A stretch of DNA of 64,000 nucleotides. It comes from Chionoecetes opilio. Its lineage: Eukaryota; Arthropoda; Malacostraca; Decapoda; Majidae. The notes beneath the pieces were generated by a model, which did no database searches, was not told where the DNA came from, and saw only the letters and a list, made by a program, of their open reading frames with translations. This document shows, one piece after another, positions 52,476 through 64,000 of this stretch. How positions within the stretch are numbered: position 1 is the first letter of the stretch; every line of letters starts with the position of its first letter. Both the position numbers and the translations under genes were made by a program. The stretch spans positions 301,001 through 365,000 of the forward strand of contig JACEEZ010016177.1 in assembly GCA_016584305.1 (NCBI GenBank), written 5' to 3'.

Positions 52476-52672
52476 TGCTATACATGCATAATATACGTCT
52501 ATGCATTACGATACGCTATGTTTATTGTTGCTATTACATTTTTACATTACATTTTGCACTATAGATACATCGACTTTAAGACTCTTTGATTCACAGTAAT
52601 GTTCGTATCGGGCGTCACGGCTATTGTTATTGTTATTATTTTACGTTATGGTGGCTGTGGTAGTGTTGGTGT

Positions 52673-52968
<296 letters not shown>

Positions 52969-53154
52969 TCACCACACACTGTACACTTGAAAGAACATAT
53001 ACCATTTCACTGCAACAAGAAATAAATAGATAGATTATGAAGAAGATAGGAAAATAGATAGATAGTTATGTAAGGAGGCAACCCGCATAACTACACCCGC
53101 ACAGCTCCATGTAATTAGGTCCCTTTTGCGCATAAATCACCCGTGTGTGTGTGT

Positions 53155-53420
53155 GTCTTCTCTCTCTCTCTCTCGTCTCTCTCTCTCGTCTCTCATTCTT
53201 CTCTCGTCTCTCTCTGTCTCTCTCTCTCTCACGGTTCACCCACTGCCTGATCAAGCGCTGGACCCGCGATCTGCAGCCCTACCGCTTCCCTAACACCCTA
53301 TCCGCTTGCGCAAGGGGGACAGTAACCCTTGTACTTGTCAAAAAAAGTCCCCTTGAGTGAGCGGGATTTGAACGCGCGACTACAGAATGGCCAGGCACCA
53401 TTAGACCACTGAGCTACGTG
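53155..53420 (-). mobile_element. tRNA-derived SINE with GA tail
   Basis: On the minus strand the head (53345-53417) has GTAGCTCAGTGGTCTAATGG (A box) and GCGTTCAAATCCCGC (B box). The body continues to about 53232, and the element ends in a GA microsatellite (53158-53230). Confidence 0.75.
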
Positions 53421-53643
53421 TGTGTGTATGTGTAGCTACTGTGTGTGTGTGTGTGTGTGTGCCCCTACGTGTGTATGTATGTGTGTGTGTTTATTCATCT
53501 AGTTTATTTTGTGTGCGTATATGTTTTTTTTTTTTTTTGTTTTTTTTTTTTGTTTTGGTATCCTGTAATTATATATATAGGGCAGGCAGGTAGGGTTGGG
53601 CAATGCAAAGGTGTGTTGTTAACCTTACCCACTGTCCCCCCAG

Positions 53644-53705
53644 GCCCCCAGGTGTGTTGGCGCCCCCAGGTACGCTAGGCCGCCCCTCCCCTGGGTGTAT
53701 GATAG
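53644..53705 (+). CDS. Candidate orphan exon, 62 bp
   Basis: A strong acceptor (CACTGTCCCCCCAG) and a strong donor (GATAG|GTAAGTG) bound a GC-rich segment. One open frame reads PPGVLAPPGTLGRPSPGCMI. No neighbour exon is identified; it may be a chance pair of sites. Confidence 0.25.
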
Positions 53706-53721
53706 GTAAGTGACAGGTATA

Positions 53722-53935
53722 GTCGCCGCACGTTAAGTTGGCGAAAATTTTGCCCCTTCACTCCCCCTTTCCGAACGCACGGGATTGGCTGAGGTGTTGG
53801 GTGTTGGGGCTTTAGGGCGGAACTTGGAGTAAGGTATTCTCACCCAACACCCAACACCCAACACCTCAGTCAATCCCGTGCGTTCGGAAGGGGGGAGTGA
53901 AGGGCCCCATTTTCGCCAACTTAACGTGCGGCGAC
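53722..53935. mobile_element. Hairpin MITE, ~80-bp arms
   Basis: Both ends read GTCGCCGCACGTTAAGTTGG in inverted orientation, and the arms continue through TTCCGAACGCACGGGATTG to GAGGTGTTGGGTGTTGG. The right arm has extra copies of ACACCCA. It lies 16 bp after the candidate exon. Confidence 0.88.
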
Positions 53936-54267
53936 TTTTTTTTTCTTTTTTTTCTCGTGTTCCGTACCAGACCCTTGCCTCTCTGGGTCTGACCTTCATA
54001 TACTGGTTCTTCCTTTACTAGATCAACTGGCTATTATCGTGGTCATATTAGGGGAAAGTGGTCTATTGATCTAGTTTCTTTACTTCATATTTGACCGTGA
54101 TTTTACCTGATTATGATTTTACTTTTAAATTTTACTTTCACTTTTGTTTTATCGTCAAATGGTTAGTATTTCATTGCAACTTTAAATTGATATTGTAGAG
54201 TATCTGTATTTTCTTCTTCTTCTTATTATTTAGTTATTGATTTATTATTAGATATTATTATTATTAT

Positions 54268-54358
<91 letters not shown>

Positions 54359-54363
54359 TTTTT

Positions 54364-54429
<66 letters not shown>

Positions 54430-54736
54430 TTTCTACGTTTTTCGATTTGAATATCATAGTCTTTGATTGACTTAAGTTCTAATTTTTGTTCTAATTTGTG
54501 TATGCTCTGTATTATGTTTTGTCTTATCTTTTCATTTATTTCTATGATTTCAGGCATTAATATTTCATGAATTTAATCAAAAATACTTTAATGGGCATTC
54601 TTTTTCATAGCTGTGTTCTGGATATCTTCTTTTTCAGAAATTAGCGTTCATTTTATAGCGAACCTCAGTGTATAATATTACTAGATTTACCGTAAGATTT
54701 CTACGGTTACGAATTTTCCCCTAGGCGCGCGTACGT
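53936..54736. other. AT-rich spacer with T and TTTA tracts
   Basis: A T/TTTA-rich low-complexity block occupies 54262-54426. No gene is seen. Confidence 0.8.
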
Positions 54737-54985
54737 GTGTGTGTGTGTGTGTGTGTTTGTTTATCATTCACCTATGGTTTTAATCACGCGCGCGACTCGT
54801 GACCGCCAGCCATTACCCTCCCGGAAAGAGCTCAAAGTTCCTATAAAAACATCTTTGGGTACTTATAGGACCTCACACACCCCATCCCCTTGCCCGTGTT
54901 ACTAGGAAATAATCGAGCCATGAGCGGGGTTCGAACCTGGGTGCGTTATATGACACGCAAGAGGTCATAAACGCTCTACCTACCA
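54737..54985 (-). mobile_element. tRNA-derived SINE with CA tail
   Basis: On the minus strand: GGTAGAGCGTTTATGACC (A-box region), CAGGTTCGAACCCCGC (B box), a body of about 150 bp and a terminal CA microsatellite (GT at 54737-54756 on the + strand). Confidence 0.75.
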
Positions 54986-55140
54986 CTTACCAAGGGCAAA
55001 ACAAAAAACAATAACGAAAAGTCCTTTAAACTACCAGTCCTTGATAGGTTAGTAGGTGTTATTAGGTACTGTTGTTATCGTGCTGTTAGTAAATTGGCAT
55101 TTAAAGGGGCGTCCTATCATACATGTATGACTGATAGCCT

Positions 55141-55184
<44 letters not shown>

Positions 55185-55560
55185 CACAAAGGACTGCCCA
55201 AGGGCAAAAAAAAAAAAGGTAACAAAGGTGATGCATGGAGGACTGTTATTGGCAGCGAGCGAAGCGAGCTGCTTCTTACCATAAGACTCGTGGAACAAAG
55301 TTTCAGCCAAAAAGTGAATAGTTAACTACTAAATATTGTCAGATTGAGCTGAAATTTGACATGCAAGTAGTGCGTGCTGTCAAAATCAATGTGGGTCTGT
55401 GAATCAAACTTTTTGCGTAGAACAAGCCCTTAATGAATAATTAGCGTAATGAGTTAATTGGCTGGAATGTGGTTCGCTGCCACGTTCCAGCCGCAAGAAC
55501 TGAGCCAAAAGCAAAGGGGCCAGAAGCTGGACGCCTATACTTGATATAAAATAGAATATT
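55141..55560. other. Poly-T tract, SINE 3' end, then unannotated DNA
   Basis: A 42-base T tract (55141-55182) is followed by ATCACAAAGGACTGCCCAAG, the reverse complement of the SINE-like 3' end at 50668-50785. The rest has no recognised gene. Confidence 0.6.
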
Positions 55561-55564
55561 ATCC

Positions 55565-55880
55565 TTGAGTGTAGGTAGTGGTGGTAAAGGCTGTATGGAA
55601 AAGCTGCAAGAAAGAGAGAAGGGGAAAGAGATTAACCTTATGAGACGCTGTATGGAAGAGAAGGGGAAAGAGATTAACGTTATGAGACGCTGTATGGCAG
55701 AGACGGGGAAAGAGATTAACCTTATGAGACACTGTATAGAAGAGACGGAAAGAGATTAACCTTATGAGACACTGTATAGAAGAGACGGAAAGAGATTAAC
55801 CTTATGAGACGCTGTATGGAAGAGACTGGGAAAGAGATTAACCTTATGAGACGCTATATGGAAAGGTTGACTGTATAGAG
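55565..55880. repeat. ~43-bp purine-rich minisatellite
   Basis: Seven or so units contain AAAGAGATTAACCTTATGAG and ACGCTGTATGGAAGAGA. A 64-codon frame is a by-product. Confidence 0.85.
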
Positions 55881-56451
55881 AGAGAGATTCACGCTGTCAC
55901 TATGGAAAACCTGAAAAGAAAAGAAAACGATAAAAGAAATTTAGCCTTGTGGAAAGAGAGAGAGAGAGAGAAGATATATGTTAAATTAGGAAGAATCTTA
56001 CATATTCCTATAAAGTCAAAGATAGTTTTCAGTAGTCCAGTGGCAGATGAAGCTCCTGACTGTAAAACTTATAAGAATTCATCAATTTAAAATTCATCAA
56101 ATTCATCAAATACAGTTTAGAAGAAAAAAAAAAAGAAAAAAAAAAGAGATAGAGTCACGTTGTCTGTTATCGTGTATGTATGAGTATATAAATGATTCAC
56201 CCTTAGATTAATGTGTAGATTATTTCATCCTATCTCTAAGTGGCCTTCCTCTTTCCCTCCTTCTGTAAGTGTAAGTGTATTATGTACAGTCCCTTGGTAA
56301 TAAATATGAGACATGGAATATGCTATCGTGTTACTGTATCCTTTTGTGTGTGTGTGTGTCTGTGTGTGTACGTGTGTGTGTGAGGGAGGGAGAGAGACGA
56401 AAAAAATGATAACTATAATTGATGGTAATTATGAGATAAGTGAAATGTATG

Positions 56452-56583
<132 letters not shown>

Positions 56584-56947
56584 CAAACAAGTACATCTTC
56601 AAAACTCTAATTATCATCATTATTATTATTATCATTAGTGTTATTACTGTTAAAATCATTACTTCTTAAAATGTTGATATAAAGAGTGGCAGCTGGCGTC
56701 ATTATTGTGAGTGTTAATTAATGATTGCGATAGATTATTACTATTATTATTATTATTATTATTACTAGATTATTAAGCCCTGAAGGTAGTGCCAGAGATT
56801 AATTAGTATTCAGGGAGCATTATGTTATTTCCTGATTTAGTTCACAAAGGTTAAAATAGATTGTCATTTTTATTATCATTATTATTATTGTTATTTTATT
56901 GTAGTGCGTAAAGTTAGCAGAAGTAAAAATAACAGTAGTGACTAGAC

Positions 56948-57428
56948 TACCGTAGATAACAGTGAAGTCGCCACCTGCAGTGATGTCGCCAGGCGTCATA
57001 TATTACGAATTATGGCATCACTACTGATTTTTATGTGCCACTGAAGATGATACACAGTAGTTTATATCATGACTGTATAATCTACCCTGTTTCAGCGTTG
57101 TTTTATGCTTTGTAGCTGCAAGTATATACGGTTTCAAATTTCACTACGCGTTTTTTTCTTCGGACGACGACGACAGCGGTACAACACTCAGTAAATAAAC
57201 ACTAGATGGCGACTCTACTGTTGGTAGCCACTTTGTAGATATTTTTGTCATTTGTTCATTTATAGCCCTAATATGACACAGATGAAGACACAAAATGACA
57301 CAGACTCTCCAGATAGCCCCTTCTAACTTTCCTGAAATCATGGATGTAGAAATGTAACTATTAACGCCACCACACGTTTGTAAACAGGAAAAAAAGTTGT
57401 CCTGGCGACTTTACTGTTATCTACGGTA
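56948..57428 (+). mobile_element. 481-bp MITE with CCGTAGATAAC terminal repeats
   Basis: The left end TACCGTAGATAACAGTGAAG and the right end (reverse complement) TACCGTAGATAACAGTAAAG agree over about 26 bp into GTCGCCA. TA on both sides fits a TA target duplication (mariner-like MITE, inference). Related sequences are the partial copy at 19928-20133 and the tandem array at 33932-34315. Confidence 0.88.
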
Positions 57429-58399
57429 ACGTAAAACAGATTCGGTCTTTTATTATTATTATTATTATTGTTTTAATTGCTATTGCAGTACGTCAAGTTA
57501 TCAGAAGTAAAAATAACAGTAGACTAACGTTATCTCTATTATATTAATGTTTTAAGGTAGTGGTAGTAGAAGTAGTAGAAATATTGGTCGGAATTAAAGC
57601 AGTAGTAGCATATGTAGCTATAAGTTGTAGTAGGTGTAGCAGTGGTAATAAAAGCAGTAATACGAGCGGCAGTAGTAGTAGTAATAGTAATGGTAGTAGC
57701 AGATGTACTGGTAAAATAAAGGTAGTAGTGGTAGATGTAGTAGTAGTTAGTTATAGTAGATATTAGTAGGAATAGAGGCAGTAGTAGTAGATGTGGTAGT
57801 GACAGGTAGTAGTAGTAGTAGCATAATTATTAGTAGTACTAGAGGTATAACAAAATATATAGTAGTAGTGGTAGTGGTAGCAGAATAGTTGTACGTAGCA
57901 ATGACAGACGTAATAATACTAATAGCAACAATAATAACAATAACAATAATAATTAGCAATAACAACAATAACAAAAAAAAAAACAAGAACTGATTCTAAA
58001 TATACTGAAGAATCATCATAGTATCAACAATAATAGTAACAAAAACAATCATAATAACAATGACACACACAAAAAAAACGGATTATAAAATTTTAATATA
58101 CGAAAACATCATCGTACGTCCGCCAGCTCGGTTAAGTTCATGCCACGCAAATATTTCTCCAGCTTTTCCTTATGAAGATTTCCCCTTCAAGCCACCCATC
58201 CTCACCTCCCTGGAGCCGCCACGTAAAGAGGAGGCGGGCAAGAGTACGAAGGAGAGAGAGAGAGACGTTGTAGCAATACGGGTGATACACAGTCTTCATT
58301 ATTAACCATTTTTAAGGCCGGAGCTTTTGTGCTGGCGTGAGGTAAGGTTATGGAAGTCTCGTTTTGGCGCGTAAATAATGGAGGGTCTTGCATGTAATC
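57429..58399. other. Spacer of AGT/AAC-rich simple sequence
   Basis: Degenerate GTAGTA (57540-57870) and AACAATAA (57900-58060) repeats. No gene recognised. Confidence 0.75.
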
Positions 58400-59290
58400 G
58401 CCCGCGTCTTTTATCTGGCGGGAAAGAATGTGAGGAAAGATAGAGGCGTGAATGAAAGAACTGGATACTTAGAAATACGTTATAGTAGCATTTTTTTCGT
58501 GTTTGCCTTATGTATGGAACGAGTTTTTCTATGTGAGTTTTATCTGGCTGGAAAGAATGTGTGGAAATTTTAGGTAGAGACGTGAATGAAAGAACTGGAT
58601 ACTTAGAAATACGTTATAGTAGCAGTTTTTTCGTGTTTGCCTTATGTATGGAACGAGTTTTTCTATATATGAGTTTTATCTGGCCTAAAAAAATGTGTGG
58701 AAATTTTAGGTATTGGCGTGAATGAAAGAACTGGATACTCAGAAATACGTTATAGTAGCAGTTTTTTCGTGTTTGCTTCATGTATAGTGCGAGTCTTTCT
58801 ATATATGAGTTTTATCTGGCTGGAAAGAATGTGTGGAAAGATAGAGGCGTGAATGAAAGAACTGGATACTTAGAAATACGTTATAGTAGCATTTTTTTCG
58901 TGTTTGCTTCATGTATGGAACGAGTTTTTCTATGTGAGTTTTATCTGGCTGGAAAGAATGTGTGGAAATTTTAGGTAGAGACGTGAATGAAAGAACTGGA
59001 TACTTAGGAATACGTTATAGTAGCAGTTTTTTCGTGTTTGCTTCATGTATGGAACGAGTTTTTCTATATATGAGTTTTATCTGGCCTGAAAATATGTGTG
59101 GAAATTTTAGGTAGAGACGTGAATGAAAGAACTGGATACTTAGGAATACGTTATAGTAGCAGTTTTTTCGTGTTTGCTTCATGTATAGGACGAATCTTTC
59201 TATGTGAGTTTTATCTGGCTTGCAAGAATGTGGAAATTTAATAAGGTAAAGACGTGAATGAAAGAACTGGATACTTATAATGAGACTAGG
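58400..59290. repeat. 130-136-bp tandem repeat, about seven copies
   Basis: Landmarks recurring every 130-136 bp are GTGAATGAAAGAACTGGATA, TACGTTATAGTAGCA, TTTTTCGTGTTTGC and GAGTTTTATCTGGCTGGAAA. Diverged further copies continue to about 60000. Confidence 0.92.
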
Positions 59291-60208
59291 AAGAAAAGAG
59301 AAAGAGAGTGAGAAGGATCGAAGAGGAGAAGGAGGATGAAAATGAGTAGGAGACTTATAATGAGACTAGGAAGAAAAGAATGAGAATGAAGAAGGAAGAG
59401 AAGGAGGAATAGAATGAGGGAAAAATGAGTGAATGAAAAAAGTGAGAATGAAGGAGGATGAATATGAGTAGGAGGAATAGAACGAGAGGGAAAATAAGGA
59501 AGAGGAAGGATATAGATAAAGAGGAGAATAAGAATGTGAAAGAATAGTAGTTAGGATGCGTTATATAGTAGCAGGATAGCGTTTTTTTCGTGTTTGCTTC
59601 ATGTATAGTACGGGTTTTACTATATAATTATGAGTTTTATCCGGCTGTAAAGAATGTGTGGAAATTTAATAAGGTAAAGACGTGATTGAAAGGTCTGGAT
59701 ACTTATAATGAGACTAGGAAGAAAAGAGAATGAGAATGAAGGAGGAAGAGGAGAAGGAGGATGAATATGAGTAGGAGGAATAGAACAAGAGGGAAAAAAG
59801 GAGGAAGGATACAAATAAAGAGGAGAATCAGAAAGTGAAAGAAGGATATTAAGGATACGTTATTGTAGTAGGATATGAATGTGTTTTTTTCGTGTTTGCT
59901 TCGTGTATGGTACGAGTCTTTATGTGAGTTTTATCTGGCTGTAAAGAATATGTGGAAAGGTAAAGGCGTGATTGAAAGGACTGGATGGCCTACTTAGGGA
60001 TACGGTATAAGGATGTAAAGGGGTTTGTAGTAGGTATTCGTTTCATGTTTAGAACGAGTCTTTGTGTTTTTTTATTTTTTTATTAAGCTATTATGAGTAT
60101 TGGCGTAAAGAGCTTTGTGTGGGAAACGTTATAATGGTAGGATAGAAAGGCGTTTGTACCGTACGTGTTCGCTTCATGTTTAATACTAGTGTTTATGAGT
60201 GTTTGCCT
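59291..60208. repeat. Purine-rich continuation of the 58.4-kb repeat
   Basis: GGAAGAAAAGAGAATGAG-type DNA alternates with diverged copies of the 58.4-kb unit (59540-59700, 59860-60000). No gene. Confidence 0.7.
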
Positions 60209-60610
60209 TTAACCCTTTGAGACCCATAACGTAATTTCCATTGTAATTTGGGTGCCATTAGACGATTTTTAGTTAATATAAGCAATGGTTTTTAGATATA
60301 ACCTGTTTAGTGTCCTTGTCCACTAACTAATTTGGTATATGCAGTTACTTCTCGTAATTTTATGGTACGACTACATACATTTTTATTATCAAAGGAAAGA
60401 TCTGGGTGTGATAAGATAAGATACTTTGATCCTATCTAGACACTTTGCAAGTACCAACTACAAGGTTATTGACTATACAAAGCGCCACCACGCCAGGACG
60501 AACTTGGTGGACTCGAACCGCTGACCGAATGCGCAGGGACGCTACACACGCAAGACAACAGCTCTACCAATCGAGCCATCCTGACGGGTATCTGGGTGTG
60601 AAGGGGTTAA
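60209..60610 (-). mobile_element. TTAA-MITE copy split by a SINE
   Basis: The left part 60209-60411 starts TTAACCCTTTGAGACCCATA. The right end 60591-60610 is TCTGGGTGTGAAGGGGTTAA. Removing the insert and one copy of the 11-bp duplication restores a full-length MITE. Confidence 0.93.
60412..60590 (-). mobile_element. Complete tRNA-derived SINE nested in a MITE
   Basis: The insert is flanked by TCTGGGTGTGA at 60401-60411 and 60591-60601, an 11-bp target duplication. On the minus strand it begins CCGTCAGGATGGCTCGATTG and has the A box TGGCTCGATTGG, the B box GGTTCGAGTCC and a 3' end rich in TATCTTATCTTA. This defines the element's true borders; length is about 179 bp. Confidence 0.95.
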
Positions 60611-60959
60611 GGTATGGCGTGAAAAGGGCGTAAAGAGCTTTGTGTCTTTAAGTAATTACGGAAATGAGAATAAGGAACTATTGAGGATTAATCGACTTAA
60701 ATCTTTCATGAGTTTTAATGAAGAGATTGATTGACTGATTAATTTTGTATTCAAGATTAATCGGTGAGGTGTTTGTCTTTCGTTTTTATTTCTATACTCA
60801 TCTCCTACTCGTGTTATTTCGCGTTTCATTTGATTTTCAACGCAATATATTCTCTTTGGCTTTTTAATAAACTTTCCTATGGCTGATATTAAACTCTTCA
60901 TCACCTATATCCTTCCAAATCCTTAACAGTGCGCTATACATTCTGTCCAAGAGATGGTG

Positions 60960-61143
60960 ATGAGATTGAGAACACACGTAATGAAGATTGAGAACACACG
61001 TAATGAAGATTGAGAACACGTAATGAAGATTGAGAACACACGTAATGAAGATGATTGAGAACACACGTAATGAAGATTGAGAACACACGTAATGAAGATT
61101 GAGAACACACGTAATGAAGATTGAGAACACACGTAATGAAGCA
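60960..61143. repeat. 22-bp minisatellite, eight copies
   Basis: The unit is GATTGAGAACACACGTAATG plus AA, with minor length variants. Confidence 0.93.
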
Positions 61144-61483
61144 GTTGATAATTTGTTTCTCTTATGTTTCAACTATTACTTCTCTCTCTGAAAAAAACCA
61201 ATAGTCGAAACGGAAGACATATAAAAGTACTTCTTCATTCCACCATTCCCACTAACTTGTCTTATTTCTTCACAATATCTCCTCTTTGTCTTCTTTAATC
61301 TTCCATTGTCTTCTATTTACCCTTCAAACATGCTTACTTTCTTTCTTCTTTTAATAGTTCAACGCAATACACCTTTAGATCCTCCACTCGTCTCATATCT
61401 ATCCCTCAAACATAATATACTTTCCTCATTTCCTCTCCTTTCCTTTCCTCATTTAACAGATCAATGACTTTAATAGCGTCCGT

Positions 61484-61975
61484 AACCTTCCATCGTCTCT
61501 ACTTCACCCTTTATTCACCCTTCAGTCACTACCTACATCACTGCCCTCCACATCATTCCTTGGTGTTCAGTCGAGGAGTCTTCGCCAATAAAAACAACCC
61601 CTGCATTACCTACTCAGCATTTGGCGCAGCATTTAACTTCTATAACTTCTTCTAAGCTCCCGTCGTCTCTATTTCACCCTTCATTCACCCTTCATTCACT
61701 ACCTACATCACTGCCTTCCACATCATTCCTTGGTGTTCAGGAGACTTCGCCAATAAAAACAACACCTGCTTTACCCACCCACCATTTGGCGCAGCATTTA
61801 ACTTCTATAACTTCTTCTAAGCTCCCGTCGTCTCTACTTCACTCTTTATTCACCCTTCATTCACTACCTACATCACTGCCTTCCACTTCATTCCTCGGTG
61901 TTCAAAAGTCTTCGCTACTAAAAACAACATCTGCATTACCTACCCAGCATTTGGCGCAGGCACGGGAAACGCACG
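61484..61975. repeat. 165-bp tandem triplication
   Basis: Three copies start near 61484, 61653 and 61818. Landmarks are CACTACCTACATCACTGCC, CCTTGGTGTTCAG and GCATTTGGCGCAGCATTTAA. The unit is partly open in one frame, but no protein is recognised. Confidence 0.9.
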
Positions 61976-62453
61976 AGTGGTAAACAGGATTATTTTCACG
62001 TACCATTTATCCTCAAGCAACGGCCAGGAGGAAAGGAGGAAGGGGGAAAAGTATATAAACTCTAAATAATTTCTCTTTTAACCTTCTCACGTCAAGGAAG
62101 TTAAGGTATTTGTTGTTAAAGGTGGTTTTCCTGTATATAGGCTACACTCACTGGATGCACTCTTTAAGGTCAGGTTGACTTTGTATATACATATGCTAAT
62201 TGGTACAGGTAAAGATGGGGGCTTAAGCTATCCTGCGCGTGGCCTCGGTGCTCATCTCCGTCGCATTAGCCTTAAATTTGAGCTAATAGGAATGAAGGAA
62301 TATCTTTTATAATCTCGTTTGCCCTGAGGATAGTCATATATAGTACCTGATTAAAAGTGATCAGTATTAACTCTAAACAAAAGATGCAAATAAAAGAAGA
62401 GAGAAAAATGGATAGAAAGGGAGAATTCAATAGTAAGGATGAATAATTGAATC

Positions 62454-62456
<3 letters not shown>
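61976..62456. other. Spacer, nothing recognised
   Basis: AT-rich DNA without convincing open frames, repeats or splice sites. Confidence 0.6.
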
Positions 62457-62541
<85 letters not shown>

Positions 62542-63430
62542 AATATAGAAAAACGATAGAGAAACGGGAGAAAAAGGAGGAAATAAGAAAAACAAGAACA
62601 AACAAGGGAGATAAAGGAGTAAATATAGGAAACAGAGAGAGAGAGAAACAAGGGAGATAAAGGAATAAGAGAGACAGAAACAAGGGAGATAAAGGAGTAA
62701 ATAAAGGAAAAAGAGACAGAAACAAGGGAGGAAAAGAAGTAAATAGAGAAAAAAAAAAGACAAATAAGGGAGAGAAAGGAATAAATATAGAAAAAAAGAC
62801 AGAAACAAAGGAGATAAAGGAGTAAGAGAGACAGAAACAAGGGAGATAAAGGAGTAAGAGAGACAGAAACAAGGGAGATAAAGGAATTAGAGAGACAGAA
62901 ACAAGGGAGATAAAGGAGTAAGAGAGACAGAAACAAGGGAGATAAAGGAGTAAGAGAGACAGAAACAAAGGAGATAAAGGAATTAGAGACACAGAAACAA
63001 AGGAGATAAAGGAGTAAGAGAGACAGAAACAAAGGAGATAAAAGGAATTAGAGACACAGAAACAAAGGAGATAAAGGAATTAGAGAGACAGAAACAAGGG
63101 AGATAAAGGAGTAAGAGAGACATAAACAAGGGAGATAAAGGAGTAAGAGAGACAGAAACAAGGGAGATAAAGGAATTAGAGAGACAGAAACAAGGGAGAT
63201 AAAGGAATTAGAGAGACAGAAACAAGGGAGATAAAGGAATTAGAGAGACAGAAACAAGGGAGATAAAGGAGTAAGAGAGACAAAACAAGGGAGATAAAGG
63301 AATAAGAGACACAGAAACAAGGGAGATAAAGGAATAAATATAGAAGAAAAGACACAAACAAAGGAGATAAAGGAATTAGAGACACAGAAACAAAGGAGAT
63401 AAAAGTGTAAATATAAAAAATAGAGACAGA
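62457..63430. repeat. GA tract followed by a 32-bp minisatellite
   Basis: A GA run (62457-62539) leads into about 26 units of 32 bp containing GAGACAGAAACAAGGGAGAT and AAAGGA, with alternating AGTAA/ATTAG endings. Minus-strand frames rich in Ser/Leu/Phe/Pro (up to 213 codons) resemble membrane proteins but are artefacts. Confidence 0.93.
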
Positions 63431-63789
63431 GAAACAAGGAAGGGGAAAGAGTAAAGATAGAAATACGTAACAATACAACAAGGGATTGGAAGTTAACAAG
63501 AGTGGAAAGTTTACACGGTACGAAAGTTTGCTCAGCGACCCGGCAGCGCGGAGGAAGGAGGAAGGAAAGTGTTTTATTACTATTTTTGTTTTTGTAATAT
63601 GTACTGAGGTTTGTGGATGTTTAGAGTGGAATGAGTGGTGGTGGAGAAGGGTGAGTGATAGGTAAGATAATATAGATAGATAGATAATGGTCGAGTGATA
63701 GAGTGATAGATAATTTTGTTGTTTCTGTAATAAAAAGGGGTACAAAAATATTCAGTAACTATTTTTGATGTTATAATTTATATGTGGGA

Positions 63790-64000
63790 ATACAGGTGGT
63801 AGAGGGAGTGGTGGTGGTGGTGTGTGGTGGTGGTGGTGGTGGTGGAGGGAGTGGTGGTGGTGGTGTGTGGTGGAGGGAGTGGTGGTGGTGGTGTGTGGTG
63901 GAGGGAGTGGTGGTGGTGGTGTGTGGTGGAGGAAGTGGTGGTGGTGGTGTGTGGTGGAGGAGTGGTGGTGGTGGTGTGTGGTGGAGGGAGTGGTGGTGGT
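63790..64000. repeat. GGT-rich minisatellite running off the window
   Basis: Units of about 30 bp contain GTGGTGGTGGTGTGTGGTGG and AGGGA. The array continues past the right edge. Confidence 0.9.

Noticed and set aside
53345..53420. tRNA gene on the minus strand
   Set aside because: Internal promoter boxes fit, but the sequence continues into a SINE body with a microsatellite tail.
62351..63745. Ser/Leu/Phe-rich putative transmembrane proteins on the minus strand
   Set aside because: They come from GA runs and the 32-bp purine-rich minisatellite.

Overview
The window looks like nuclear DNA of an arthropod, most likely a decapod crustacean. This is inferred from two arthropod-type split genes with GC-rich exons in AT-rich, repeat-filled DNA, from TTAGG-type pentamer runs (the arthropod telomere motif) inside dispersed elements, and from a very high load of microsatellites, minisatellites and tRNA-derived SINEs. 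There is no bacterial-style gene packing, operon or CRISPR array.

Two host genes can be reconstructed, both on the + strand. The first (4793-15997, seven coding exons, about 281 aa) is a deoxynucleoside kinase of the dNK/TK2 family. It has an arginine-rich N-terminal exon that splices in frame to a second, internal ATG. The assembled exon 4 carries one surplus T that breaks the frame. The second (35358-46685, six coding exons, 313 aa) is a Lark/RBM4-type RNA-binding protein with two RRMs, a CCHC zinc knuckle and a Tyr/Arg/Pro-rich tail; a polyadenylation signal follows at 47115-47120. Weaker coding candidates are a 56-aa open frame at 27764-27934 and possible orphan exons at 33071-33160 and 53644-53705.

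Everything else is repeat. Mobile DNA includes a pogo/Tigger-like transposon with palindromic ends and TA flanks (20765-24401), a 2.7-kb transposon with perfect 15-bp terminal repeats inside the dNK intron (9799-12540), four LINE fragments (7320-7600, 13025-13860, 24487-24805, 30860-32440), a fragment of another element-like protein (29212-29710), at least ten copies of one ~212-bp TTAA-ended MITE, several hairpin or foldback elements, and tRNA-derived SINEs. One SINE sits inside a MITE with a clean 11-bp target duplication.

Nearly every long intron or spacer also holds a private minisatellite with units of about 18-74 bp. The largest are 283-2243, 26289-27690, 35570-36860, 37053-37898, 40022-44130 and 48480-49600. 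Most long open frames in the window are by-products of these arrays. No operon-like cooperation between the genes is seen; the kinase (nucleotide salvage) and the RNA-binding protein are simply neighbours.
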